Shown piece by piece: positions 26,219 through 34,427 of a stretch of 64,000 nt of DNA; within the stretch, counting starts at the first letter, position 1, and each line of letters starts with the position of its first letter. The translations under genes and the position numbers were made by a program. Under the pieces are notes generated by a model that saw nothing but the letters and a program-made list of their open reading frames with translations, searched no databases and was not told where the DNA came from. The stretch is from Candidatus Sphingomonas phytovorans (GTDB lineage Bacteria > Pseudomonadota > Alphaproteobacteria > Sphingomonadales > Sphingomonadaceae): positions 2,296,501-2,360,500 of the forward strand of contig CP119314.1 in the NCBI GenBank assembly GCA_029202385.1. The letters are read 5' to 3'.

Positions 26219-27850
26219 TCACTGATGCCGAGAGAGGGCAAGATGGACGATGCGGAACAGCACGAGGCCGCCAGCGACGACCAGGTAGAGCCGCAACACG
26301 CCCATCCACAGCCGCTCGCGCGTACCAAGCCGGGGTGGCGCCAGGAGAGAAAGCGCCGGCATCCGCCAGTCCGCCCGGCCGGTCCGGTCGATCACCTGAC
26401 GCCGCCCGCGCTTCATCATCGTCAGCGCGAGCCAGATCGCGAGCGACACTGCCGAGCCTCCACCCAGGATGGTGAGGATGACTGACGCCCCCATGGCAGG
26501 GAACAGGACCGAGACGGTCAGGATCACCGACAGCATCACCAGCACCGCAATGACAGCCCCGGTGAAGAGGTTGAGCCACGGCCCGTTGCGCCAGGGACCA
26601 AGCACCGCCTCGTCATTGCAGAGCAGCAGCAGGAAGACCGTCGCGCTGGGCAGCAGCACGCCCGCCAGCGTCTGGACCGCATTGGTGAGAAGCCCCAGCG
26701 GCGTGCCCGGGACCAGCACGAGGACTGCCGCAATCGCGATCAGCCCCGCGAAGACAAGATAGAAACCGATCGCCTGGGCCGGGCTGCGATGCAGCGAATG
26801 GTTGATCTCGAAGACATCGCCGATCGCATAGGCGGTGCTGAGCGAGACAGCCGCGGCGCCGATGATCGAGGCATCGATCAGCGCGATGGCAAAGAGCTTG
26901 CCCATCAGCGGACCGGCATGCGCTTCAAGGCCGTGGGCGACGGCGGCGGCATCCGTGAAGTTGCCAGCCTGGGCAGTGCCCTGGAAGGCCGCGGCGGAGA
27001 AGGCCATCATCGCAACGCCACCAATGATGACGAGGACGATACCGATCCATAGATCGACCTTTTCATAGGTGATGAAACGCGGGCCGATCCGCTTGTCGAC
27101 GACATAGCTCTGCTGGAAGAACAGCTGCCAAGGCGCGACCGTCGTGCCGACAATGGCGATGATCAGCAACATCACATCCGCGAGATTGCCGCCCTTCGGC
27201 ATGCCCGGAATGAAGAAATCGCGCGCGATCTGGCCGGCTGGCGGATGCACCTGAAGCGCAATCGGCACGAGCAGCAGACTGCCGAGCACCAGCACCATCA
27301 TGAAGCGTTCGAACCTGCGGAAACTGCCCGTGCTTGCAGCAGCGATCACCATGACGGCTGCGGCGATCACGCCCCAGACCCTGGGCAGGCCGAGATAGTC
27401 GAGCCCAAGCGCCACGCCGATGAATTCGGTGACGATGGTGAGCGCATTGAGGAGGAAGAGATCGATGACGCTGAAGGCGCCCCAGAAGCGCCCGAAACGC
27501 TCGAAGATCAGCCGGGCATGGCCGACGCCAGTGACCGCGCCCAGGCGGAGCACCATCTCCTGGTTGACGAACAGCACCGGCACCAGCAGCAGCAATGTCC
27601 ACAACAGGCCGGTGCCGTAATTCTGGCCGGCCTGCGTATAGGTGCCGAACGCACCGGCATCATTGTCCCCCACCATGACGATGAGCCCGGGGCCGACGAT
27701 GGCGAGCAGCGTCATCAGACGCCGCCGCCAAGGCGCCCCGGCGACGGCACCGCTGGCCGCGATCGTGCCGAAGGCGCCCAGGATATCGCCGACATGCGCG
27801 TCGTCGAGCTGCGCGCGCGGTGACGACGCGATACGTGCTTGGAGATTCAT
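26219..27850 (-). CDS. Nramp-related divalent metal transporter with non-canonical metal site (543 aa)
   Basis: Inner-membrane transporter with the Nramp fold and about 11-12 hydrophobic helices. Helix 1 reads GPGLIVMVGDNDAGAFGTYTQAG. The canonical DPGN is D64-A-G-A67, keeping the Asp and losing the Asn. Helix 6 reads IAIVGTTVAPWQLFFQQS, where canonical Nramps have (A/T)xxMPHN; the metal-selecting Met is Ala240 and the His is Trp242. These changes resemble the Nramp-related magnesium transporters rather than Mn/Fe MntH. Starts at ATG 27850, overlapping the stop of the upstream 66-aa gene (TGATG). Downstream are small membrane proteins, a porin and an MgtC-family protein. Selectivity is inference; annotation as MntH would be risky. 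Confidence 0.88.
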   Translation of the reverse strand: MNLQARIASSPRAQLDDAHVGDILGAFGTIAASGAVAGAPWRRRLMTLLAIVGPGLIVMVGDNDAGAFGTYTQAGQNYGTGLLWTLLLLVPVLFVNQEMVLRLGAVTGVGHARLIFERFGRFWGAFSVIDLFLLNALTIVTEFIGVALGLDYLGLPRVWGVIAAAVMVIAAASTGSFRRFERFMMVLVLGSLLLVPIALQVHPPAGQIARDFFIPGMPKGGNLADVMLLIIAIVGTTVAPWQLFFQQSYVVDKRIGPRFITYEKVDLWIGIVLVIIGGVAMMAFSAAAFQGTAQAGNFTDAAAVAHGLEAHAGPLMGKLFAIALIDASIIGAAAVSLSTAYAIGDVFEINHSLHRSPAQAIGFYLVFAGLIAIAAVLVLVPGTPLGLLTNAVQTLAGVLLPSATVFLLLLCNDEAVLGPWRNGPWLNLFTGAVIAVLVMLSVILTVSVLFPAMGASVILTILGGGSAVSLAIWLALTMMKRGRRQVIDRTGRADWRMPALSLLAPPRLGTRERLWMGVLRLYLVVAGGLVLFRIVHLALSRHQ

Positions 27851-28050
27851 CACACCGACTCCCGCACCAGCATCGACCGGCGCTCGGGCGACGACACGCC
27901 GGCGGCGCGGCGGCGATCGTCCCAGAGGCAGCGCAGCGATCCGTCCGCCGCGCGGACCCAGCGCGCGATCGGCCGCTTGCGGGCAATGGGCGCCACCGCC
28001 CGACTATCATGATTGTTGAGGCGCACGAGGCGCAGTAGCAGGTGGGTCAT
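27850..28050 (-). CDS. 66-aa basic protein heading the metal-transport operon
   Basis: Begins at ATG 28050 behind a near-perfect Shine-Dalgarno (AAAGGAGGT, 28055-28063). It ends in a TGATG overlap with the Nramp-related gene. It is rich in Arg (15 of 66), with KRPIARWVRAADGSLRCLWDDRRR and a single Cys. No signal peptide or membrane span. The strong translation signal and coupling argue that it is expressed, either as a functional small protein or as a translated leader that drives transporter translation. No family recognised. Confidence 0.6.
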   Translation of the reverse strand: MTHLLLRLVRLNNHDSRAVAPIARKRPIARWVRAADGSLRCLWDDRRRAAGVSSPERRSMLVRESV

Positions 28051-28054
28051 GGCG

Positions 28055-28095
28055 ACCTCCTTTCCTTCCGGGTTCATCAAGATCGAGCCCGGAAG
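28055..28095 (-). promoter_or_regulatory. Leader hairpin abutting a strong Shine-Dalgarno
   Basis: In the transcript of the metal operon, CTTCCGGG (28088-28095 on the opposite strand) pairs perfectly with CCCGGAAG (28065-28072) around a 15-base loop. It ends one base before the Shine-Dalgarno AAAGGAGGT (28055-28063). The arrangement could control ribosome access. It does not match a metal riboswitch I recognise (yybP-ykoY, M-box). Confidence 0.5.
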
Positions 28096-28300
28096 AGGTC
28101 GCGCCGGATCAGCGGTATCGCTGCTCCCGACGAAGCCATCCGGACCCGCGCAATCCACCGATCGTCGACAAAGCCGCTACGCGACTGTCGCTCTCGCTGG
28201 ACAAGGGGCTAGATCGGGTCTTCATCATCGTCCTGTCTTAGCTTCTGCAAAGCGGTTGCCATGCAGACCGAGCCGCGCTTGGCGACTCGATGGACACGCC

Positions 28301-28321
28301 CTATACCTACCGGGGGTATAG
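28301..28321. promoter_or_regulatory. CsoR/RcnR-type operator upstream of the repressor gene
   Basis: Perfect 7-bp inverted repeat CTATACC-N7-GGTATAG, whose right half is part of a G-tract (CGGGGGTATAG). AT-flanked G/C-tracts with dyad symmetry are the known operator style of CsoR/RcnR/FrmR repressors. It sits 22 bases ahead of the RcnR-like start codon and within the divergent intergenic region of the metal operon. It should be autoregulatory; control of the operon starting at 28050 is possible but the distance (about 250 bp) is long. Confidence 0.75.
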
Positions 28322-28343
28322 TATCAAGAGGAGAATTCTGGCC

Positions 28344-28622
28344 GTGAGCCATGTCGAAAAGGAAAAGAAGAAGCTGCTCAACCGCCTCAAACGGCTGAAG
28401 GGCCAGATCGAGGCGATCGAGCGCGCGATCGAGGAGGATCGCGAGTGCGCGCGCGTGCTTCAACAAGCGACGGCCTGCCGCGGCGCGCTCGACGGATTCA
28501 TCGGCGAGGTGATCGAGGATCATATCCGGGAGCACATGCTCGACCCCGCCGCACCGCAGGGCGACCCGCGGACACAAGCAGCCGAGGAACTCATAGAGAT
28601 CGTCCATGCCTATATCACCTGA
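28344..28622 (+). CDS. RcnR-type metal-sensing repressor (CsoR/RcnR/FrmR family, 92 aa)
   Basis: All-helical tetrameric DNA-binding repressor. From the GTG at 28344 the sequence MSHVEKEKKKLLNRLKRLKGQIEAIERAIEE ... ECARVLQQATACRGALDGFIGEVIEDHIREHM places His3, Cys35, His60 and His64. That is exactly the W-X-Y-Z metal fingerprint of the Ni/Co sensor RcnR (CsoR copper sensors have Cys-His-Cys). This agreement, plus AGGAG upstream, supports the GTG start over the in-frame ATG at 28290, which would run through the operator. It is divergent from the metal-transport operon and preceded by a matching operator. Which metal it senses in vivo is not settled; a formaldehyde (FrmR) role is less likely given His3/His64. 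Confidence 0.88.
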   Translation: MSHVEKEKKKLLNRLKRLKGQIEAIERAIEEDRECARVLQQATACRGALDGFIGEVIEDHIREHMLDPAAPQGDPRTQAAEELIEIVHAYIT

Positions 28623-28833
28623 TCCGGCTTTCGCGCCGAGATCAGGCATGGGGCATGAGGCACGATCAACCGCTTGCCTGGGTCCGAGATAGCCGCGTCG
28701 TTCGGCGCCCCAGAGGTGAAAATCTGACACTTGGCACTTGAGCAGATATAGCCGCTAGCGGCTCAATGGCGGAGGTTGCCGCCGAAGATTCCTGTCCCTA
28801 GAACCGGTCATCTGAGCGACCCGGAGACGGATA

Positions 28834-29166
28834 ATGTATCGACCAAGGATATTCTGGGTAGTGCCGTTCATGGTCGCCGCGCCAGCCATGGCTCAACTCG
28901 TATCTGTAGAGATAAGCTATCCGCCTGCTGAACTCAAAGCTGGTATTCAAGGTGTCACAGGCTTCGAAGTCGATCTCGCAAAGAACGGCAAAGTGATCAG
29001 ATGCAGGATAACGCAAACGAGTGGAAACGCCAATCTCGACAAACAGACTTGCATTCAGCTTCGAGAAACCGGAGTGTTTAAACCGGGTGTGGATGCAACA
29101 GGTCAGCCGATCAAATCAACTTACGAGAGCAAATTGCATTGGACCATTCCGCGCCCAACTCCGTAG
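28834..29166 (+). CDS. Exported TonB C-terminal-like protein (110 aa)
   Basis: Signal peptide MYRPRIFWVVPFMVAAPAMA, then a small domain: ISYPPAELKAGIQGVTGFEVDLAKNGKVIRCRITQTSGNANLDKQTCIQL ... GVFKPGVDATGQPI. This matches the TonB C-terminal domain pattern (YP-x-A ... G-V ... G-x-V-x-x-C-x-I-x-x-SG-x-x-x-LD-x-x-T-C). It lacks the N-terminal membrane anchor and Pro-rich linker of a true TonB, so it is a stand-alone periplasmic domain. Two Cys could form a disulfide. Function unknown. Confidence 0.72.
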   Translation: MYRPRIFWVVPFMVAAPAMAQLVSVEISYPPAELKAGIQGVTGFEVDLAKNGKVIRCRITQTSGNANLDKQTCIQLRETGVFKPGVDATGQPIKSTYESKLHWTIPRPTP

Positions 29167-29561
29167 GACAACCTCACACCCAGCGCGATAGATCTGTAGG
29201 CCATTGTTGAACCGGCGTGGCGACTATAGACGAGGTCTCGGCCGAAAGTCGACCATCGCAAATCCACCCATTCATTGCCGTTCCCGACCAGACCCTATTT
29301 GGCACCAAGCACGAGGTTTTGGATCACCACCAGAACCGGCCGGCCCGCGGCACGAGAGCAGGATTCGCGCAGAGACGTGGAGGACGCTGAGAAAGTGCGG
29401 CCAGCGGCACGGGTGGTTCGCGACGACAAATATGTCCACACGCGGGAGGCTTACCAGCGCAGGATGATCGAGGTGCGAAATGACCTCCGCGTTGCCTGCA
29501 CCCTCTGCGCGAACCCGCCTCTTCGCCGCAACCGCACCAATAACGTGAAGGTCGACCCGAC
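29167..29561. other. Intergenic region without a supported gene
   Basis: 395 bases between the TonB-like gene and the convergent TetR gene. Short frames exist (e.g. one at 29275-29574 containing a CTLC motif), but none has a ribosome-binding site or recognisable family sequence, and the base composition looks mixed. Confidence 0.45.
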
Positions 29562-30158
29562 CTATTTGGGGTGAAGTGTCCGCACGTCGATCACCCGGTC
29601 GATCAGCGAATCGTCGACCGGAATCTGGCCGTCGAGCATCAGCATCGACAGCCCATGGACGAGCGCCCAGGCCTGAAGCGCGATGACCTGCGCGTCGCCG
29701 CCCTTCCCCTCGGCCACCATCGCCGCATTGGCGCGCAGGAAGGCCATCGCATCGTCCTCGTCCCGTTTCTCGTCTTCGTGCAGCGAATGCGGGGACGACT
29801 CGGGATTGGCGAAGATCAGGCGGAACAGCCCGGGATTGGCGAGCGCGAAGCGGACATAGGCGGCACCCGAGGCGTTGAATCCCGCGACGCCGCCGCCTGC
29901 CGCGTCGAAGACGGCGTGCTGCGCCTCAGCCAGCCGGGCAAGCCCCTCCCCTGCCAGCGCCGCCATCAGCGCCCCCTTGTCCGGGAAATGACGATAGACC
30001 GCTGTCGCGCTCACCCCGACGGCGCGCGCAACCTCGCGCAGCGACAGATCGTCGGCGGTGCGCGCCTCCAATAATCTGAGCCCGGCCTCGACCAGCGCCG
30101 AGCGCAGGTCGCCGTGATGATAGGCCTTTTTCGGCAGGTCGGATTTGGATGTTGACAC
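29562..30158 (-). CDS. TetR-family transcriptional regulator (198 aa)
   Basis: N-terminal helix-turn-helix: KAYHHGDLRSALVEAGLRLLEARTADDLSLREVARAVGVSATAVYRHFPDKGALMAAL, a classical TetR DNA-binding domain with the AVYRHFPDK recognition segment. The C-terminal ligand domain includes YVRFALANPGLFRLIFANPE, resembling the TetR_C-33/WHG subgroup. The GTG at 30158 is chosen because conserved sequence starts shortly after; an in-frame ATG upstream would overlap the divergent gene. It is divergent from a carotenoid oxygenase gene and separated by a dyad-containing promoter region, so it probably represses that gene. Confidence 0.9.
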   Translation of the reverse strand: MSTSKSDLPKKAYHHGDLRSALVEAGLRLLEARTADDLSLREVARAVGVSATAVYRHFPDKGALMAALAGEGLARLAEAQHAVFDAAGGGVAGFNASGAAYVRFALANPGLFRLIFANPESSPHSLHEDEKRDEDDAMAFLRANAAMVAEGKGGDAQVIALQAWALVHGLSMLMLDGQIPVDDSLIDRVIDVRTLHPK

Positions 30159-30193
30159 TGTTACCTTCGAGCCATAATGTGAACACCGTAAAC
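30151..30193. promoter_or_regulatory. Divergent promoter with imperfect dyad (putative TetR operator)
   Basis: A half-site GTTGACACTGTTACC (30151-30165) and the reverse-strand half-site GTTTACGGTGTTCAC (30179-30193) match at 10 of 15 positions in inverted orientation. For the rightward carotenoid oxygenase gene TTGACA (30152-30157) and CATAAT (30173-30178) resemble -35/-10 boxes, with 15-base spacing, embedded in the dyad. Binding of the TetR protein here would block this promoter. Confidence 0.5.
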
Positions 30194-30213
30194 TTTGAGG
30201 CGTGGAGGCCATA

Positions 30214-31647
30214 ATGGCAAGCATCATCGAAACCGCAATCCGCAGCACGGTGACCAAGGGCATCGGCGTGGTCGCCGAGTTCAACCGCAAGCGGATGGAC
30301 GTGGCGACCGACCATCCCTTCCTGACCGGCATCCACGAGCCGATGCGCGAGGAACTGACGCTTGAGGACCTGCCCGTCACCGGCACGATCCCCGCCGCGC
30401 TCGACGGCCGCTATCTTCGGATCGGCCCGAACCCGATCAATCCGGATCCCGCCGGCCATCACTGGTTCACCGGCGACGGCATGGTCCACGGCATCGCGGT
30501 CAAGGACGGCAAGGCGCTGTGGTATCGCAACCGCTGGATCCGGTCGAAAAAGGCCGCCGCCGCCATGGGCGTGCCCGCCGCGCCGGGGCCGCGCCACGGC
30601 GTGTCGGACAATGTGAACACCAATGTGCTGGGCATTGCCGGGCGCACCTTCGCGCTGGTCGAGGCGGGCAGCTATCCGGTCGAGCTGTCGGACACGCTCG
30701 AGGAGCAGACCTTCAACCCGTTCGACGACACGCTGGCGGGCAGCTTTACCGCGCATCCGCATCTCGACCCGCTGACCGGGGAGCAGCACGCGATCGCCTA
30801 TGACGCGACCAGTCCGGAAGTCGTGCGCCATGTGGTCATCTCGCCCGAGGGCAAGGTGATCCGCGAGGAGCCGATCGCCGTGAAGCACGGACCGTCGATC
30901 CACGACTGCGCGATCACGGCACGCTATGCGCTGGTGCTCGACCTGCCAGTGACCTTTTCGATGAAGGCGCTGATCGGCGGCCACACATTCCCCTATCGGT
31001 GGAACCCGGAGCATCAGGCGCGGATCGGGCTGCTGCCGAGGACCGCCAGCGGCGACGAGACGATCTGGGTGGATGTCGACCCCTGCTACATCTTCCATGT
31101 CGCCAATGCGTTCGACACCGCGGCCGGCAAGGTGATCCTCGACGCGGTGGTTTATGACACGATGTTCGCGGACAGCGCCGTCGGGCCGGACGCAACGTCG
31201 CGCGGGCTTGAACGCTGGACGATCGACCCGGTGACGAAGACCGTCGAGCGCCGCACGATCGATTCGACGCCGCAGGAATTCCCGCGCCCGGACGAGCGGC
31301 GCTTCGGCCAGTCCTATCGTTATGCCTGGACGATGGGACTGCCGAACAAGGACCAGGCATTCATCGGCGAGACCTTCATCCTCAAGCACGATCTGGAGAC
31401 GGGCGCGCGCGAAGTGCATGAGTTCGGCGAAGGCCGCTATCCGGGCGAATTCGTGTTCGTACCCTCCTCCCCCGAAGCGGCCGAAGGCGATGGGTGGCTG
31501 ATCGGGCTGGTCGTCGACCTGCCGAACGAGACGACGGATCTCGTCATCATCGACGCACAGGCCTTTGCCGACGCACCGGTTGCGAGCATCCGTATCCCGC
31601 ACCGAGTCCCACCCGGGTTCCATGGAAACTGGGTGGCCGCAGCCTAG
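30214..31647 (+). CDS. Carotenoid oxygenase family protein (477 aa)
   Basis: Fe(II)-dependent dioxygenase cleaving a C=C bond in carotenoids/apocarotenoids or stilbenes. The four iron-binding His are seen in [31 protein letters not shown] and the C-terminal GFHGNWVA. Other family blocks: [52 protein letters not shown]. The ATG at 30214 is preferred over a GTG four codons earlier because GTGGAGG acts as the ribosome-binding site. Divergent from a TetR gene that likely regulates it. Substrate (lignostilbene, carotenoid) cannot be decided from sequence. Confidence 0.92.
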   Translation: MASIIETAIRSTVTKGIGVVAEFNRKRMDVATDHPFLTGIHEPMREELTLEDLPVTGTIPAALDGRYLRIGPNPINPDPAGHHWFTGDGMVHGIAVKDGKALWYRNRWIRSKKAAAAMGVPAAPGPRHGVSDNVNTNVLGIAGRTFALVEAGSYPVELSDTLEEQTFNPFDDTLAGSFTAHPHLDPLTGEQHAIAYDATSPEVVRHVVISPEGKVIREEPIAVKHGPSIHDCAITARYALVLDLPVTFSMKALIGGHTFPYRWNPEHQARIGLLPRTASGDETIWVDVDPCYIFHVANAFDTAAGKVILDAVVYDTMFADSAVGPDATSRGLERWTIDPVTKTVERRTIDSTPQEFPRPDERRFGQSYRYAWTMGLPNKDQAFIGETFILKHDLETGAREVHEFGEGRYPGEFVFVPSSPEAAEGDGWLIGLVVDLPNETTDLVIIDAQAFADAPVASIRIPHRVPPGFHGNWVAAA

Positions 31648-31760
31648 CTCCACCTCCCCGGGGAACCGGGGAGGAATGCCCTCAAAGTTTTCCTTGATTG
31701 CGGGAAAAGCCATTTTCCCGCATGGGAGCGCTCCAATTCCGCAATCACTGGACGAAGACC

Positions 31761-33134
31761 ATGGCCGCAAAATGGGCCCCCGACAGCTGGACCAAGGCCG
31801 AAGCACGTCAGCTTCCGACCTATCCCGACACCGCCGCGCTCGATGCGGCGACCGAGACCCTGGCCAGCTTTCCCCCGCTCGTCTTCGCCGGCGAGGCGCG
31901 CAACCTGACCGCCGACCTGGCGCGAGTCGTCGAGGGCAAGGCATTCCTGCTGCAGGGCGGCGACTGCGCCGAATCCTTCGCGGAGCATAGCGCGAACAAC
32001 ATCCGCGACACGTTCCGCGTGATCCTGCAGATGGCGGTCGTCCTGACCTTCGCGTCGAAGCTGCCGGTGGTAAAGCTAGGCCGCATGGCCGGCCAGTTCG
32101 CCAAGCCGCGGTCGGCCGATACCGAGGTGCAGGACGGCGTCGAGCTGCCCGCCTATCGCGGCGACATCGTCAACGATATCGCCTTCACCGCCGATGGCCG
32201 CGCACCCGACCCGCAGCGCATGATCCGCGCCTATAGCCAGTCGGCGGCGACGCTGAACCTGCTGCGCGCCTTTGCCGGCGGCGGCTATGCCAATCTGGCG
32301 CAGGTGCATCGCTGGACCCATGACTTCATGGGCCGCAGCCCCTGGGCGAAGAAATTCTCCGAGACCGCCGACCGGATCGGCGAGGCGCTCGAGTTCATGG
32401 CCGCCTGCGGGATCAACCCGGAGACGGTGCCACAGCTTGCCGAGACTCATTTCTACACCAGCCACGAGGCGCTGCTGCTCAAGTACGAGCAGGCGCTGAC
32501 CCGGCAGGATTCGCTGACCGGCGACTGGTACGACACCAGCGCGCATTTCCTGTGGATCGGCGACCGCACCCGCTTCGAGGGATCGGCGCATGTCGAATAT
32601 CTGCGCGGGATCGGCAACCCGATCGGCATGAAGTGCGGCCCGAGCCTTGAGCCTGACGCGCTGCTGCGCATGCTCGACACGCTCAACCCGGCACGCATTC
32701 CTGGCCGGATGACGCTGATCACGCGCTATGGCCATGACAAGATCGAGGCCGGCCTGCCCAAGCTGGTCCGCGCGGTGCTGCGCGAGGGCCATCCGGTGGT
32801 GTGGAGTTGCGACCCGATGCACGGCAACGTGATCAAGGCGGCGAACGGCTACAAGACGCGGCCGTTCGACCGGATCCTGGCCGAAGTGCGCGGCTTCTTC
32901 GCGGTACACCGCGCCGAGGGCAGCATCGCGGGCGGCATCCATGCCGAGATGACCGGGCAGAATGTCACCGAATGCACCGGCGGCGCGGTCGATGTGACCG
33001 AGCAGTCGCTGGCAGACAGGTATCACACGCATTGCGACCCGCGACTCAACGCCGGCCAGAGCCTGGAACTGGCGTTCCTGCTGGCGGAGATGCTGAACGT
33101 CGAGATGGCGGAGCGGCGTCGCGCTGCGGCCTGA
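31761..33134 (+). CDS. aroG: 3-deoxy-7-phosphoheptulonate synthase, class II (457 aa)
   Basis: First enzyme of the shikimate pathway: PEP + erythrose-4-phosphate to DAHP. The class II (plant-like) form is shown by length and by blocks [64 protein letters not shown]. Further blocks are [68 protein letters not shown], and [18 protein letters not shown]. Metal ligands Cys, His, Glu and Asp are visible. The start is the ATG at 31761, before conserved sequence. Followed by a strong terminator, so transcription ends here. Confidence 0.95.
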   Translation: MAAKWAPDSWTKAEARQLPTYPDTAALDAATETLASFPPLVFAGEARNLTADLARVVEGKAFLLQGGDCAESFAEHSANNIRDTFRVILQMAVVLTFASKLPVVKLGRMAGQFAKPRSADTEVQDGVELPAYRGDIVNDIAFTADGRAPDPQRMIRAYSQSAATLNLLRAFAGGGYANLAQVHRWTHDFMGRSPWAKKFSETADRIGEALEFMAACGINPETVPQLAETHFYTSHEALLLKYEQALTRQDSLTGDWYDTSAHFLWIGDRTRFEGSAHVEYLRGIGNPIGMKCGPSLEPDALLRMLDTLNPARIPGRMTLITRYGHDKIEAGLPKLVRAVLREGHPVVWSCDPMHGNVIKAANGYKTRPFDRILAEVRGFFAVHRAEGSIAGGIHAEMTGQNVTECTGGAVDVTEQSLADRYHTHCDPRLNAGQSLELAFLLAEMLNVEMAERRRAAA

Positions 33135-33165
33135 TCGCCGCATAATAATCATTGGAATCAATTGA

Positions 33166-33200
33166 CTGCATCCGGGTAACACGCCCGGGTGCAGTTTTTT
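33166..33200 (+). terminator. Rho-independent terminator after DAHP synthase
   Basis: CTGCATCCGGG, loop TAACACG, CCCGGGTGCAG followed by TTTTTT, 32 bases past the stop codon. An 11-bp stem with one G-T pair and a clear T-tract. Confidence 0.9.
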
Positions 33201-33333
33201 CGTGCGCCCTCGAAAAATAAAGTACACAAATCATAAATCTTGGATGCAATTCTTCCATTGCACCAGGCTCACTCGCATGACATTCTATATCCTATAGGTT
33301 CGTAAAAGAACGAGAATCAGGGGAGAGCATGTC

Positions 33334-34353
33334 ATGAAGAGATTGTTCCTGCTTGCCGCCGCCGCTGCGCCGCTCGCGCTGCTGTCGATGCCGGCCCATA
33401 CCCAACAGGCACCCGGCCAGGCGTTCGCGGTCGATGCGCAGCCGGCGATGCCGGCCAAGACCACGCGCACCGGCAAGCACGTCAACCGCATCATCGACAT
33501 GTGGATGAAGGGTCAGCCGGTCTATTACACCCAGATCTCCGGCGGCGGATACGAAGAGGGCAAGAAGCAGGCGGCGACCAAGGCCGACTATATCACCTAT
33601 GAAATGGAGCATGGGCCGCTCGATTTCAAAGAACTGCACGACTTCATGCGCGGCCTGGTCGATGCCGGACCGACCCGCACCGGCCACCGCACCCCAGCCG
33701 TGATCGTCACGCTGCCGATCCAGGGCACGCCCGATGCCGTGCGCGCCAACACCTGGATGATCCAGCAGGCGCTCGCCGCCGGCGTGCACGGCATCCTGCT
33801 GTGCAATGCTGAATCGCCCGAGGCGGCCAAGATCATGATCGAGGCGGCGCGCTATCCCTTCGCGCCCGTAGTGCAGGGTCTTGCTCAGGGCTTCCGCGGC
33901 AATGGCAGCCAGGCATGGGCTTCGGAAGTCTGGGGCGTCTCGCAGAACGAGTATCTGCGCCTGGCCGAGCCCTGGCCGCTCAATCCCGATGGCGAGCTGA
34001 TCTTCGGCGTGAAGATCGAGAATCCCCGCGCCGATGCCAATGTCGAATCCACTGTGCGCACGCCGGGACTGGCCTTTGCCGAGTGGGGACCCGGCGACCA
34101 TGGCTTTTTCCTGATGGGCGCGCCCAAGCCGCGTGCGCCGGGCGCCGCGTTCGAGGGATATCCACCGTCGATGCTGGCAGTGCGCGCGCGCGTGCTGGCG
34201 GCGACCAAGGCGAACGGCCTGCGCTTCCTGAATTCCTGCGGAGAGCGCGATGTGATCGACCAGATCAAGGATGGCGTGATGATCTGTACCGGCGGCGATT
34301 CACCGGCCGCTGACAAGGGCCGGGCCTATACCAAGCGCACTGACCCTTCCTGA
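33334..34353 (+). CDS. Exported HpcH/HpaI aldolase-fold protein (339 aa)
   Basis: Member of the HpcH/HpaI aldolase / citrate lyase beta superfamily (TIM barrel, metal-dependent), but with an N-terminal signal peptide (MKRLFLLAAAAAPLALLSMP ... AHTQQAP), which is unusual for this usually cytoplasmic family. Fold landmarks: TPAVIVTLPIQGTPDAVRANTWMIQQALAAGVHGILLCNAESPEAAKIMIEAARY, the metal-binding-type GVKIENPRADANVE, and FAEWGPGDHGFFLMG. The ATG at 33334 follows GGGGAGAG. It is followed by a secreted beta-propeller and an FMN oxidase on the same strand (gaps of 74 and 70 bp), suggesting a shared pathway. Substrate unknown. Confidence 0.82.
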   Translation: MKRLFLLAAAAAPLALLSMPAHTQQAPGQAFAVDAQPAMPAKTTRTGKHVNRIIDMWMKGQPVYYTQISGGGYEEGKKQAATKADYITYEMEHGPLDFKELHDFMRGLVDAGPTRTGHRTPAVIVTLPIQGTPDAVRANTWMIQQALAAGVHGILLCNAESPEAAKIMIEAARYPFAPVVQGLAQGFRGNGSQAWASEVWGVSQNEYLRLAEPWPLNPDGELIFGVKIENPRADANVESTVRTPGLAFAEWGPGDHGFFLMGAPKPRAPGAAFEGYPPSMLAVRARVLAATKANGLRFLNSCGERDVIDQIKDGVMICTGGDSPAADKGRAYTKRTDPS

Positions 34354-34427
34354 CCCCGCCGCATTGTCACCATCGGCAGGCCGCGTCGGGAGGCGCGGCC
34401 TGTCCTTCCAATGAAAGAGGGACGCCC

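Noticed and set aside
29275..29574. 99-codon plus-strand frame with a CTLC motif
   Set aside because: No ribosome-binding site, runs into the convergent TetR gene end, no family resemblance; kept as intergenic.
29926..31944. 672-codon minus-strand open frame
   Set aside because: Lies across the carotenoid oxygenase gene and part of the TetR gene in another frame; the real genes have clear active-site motifs.
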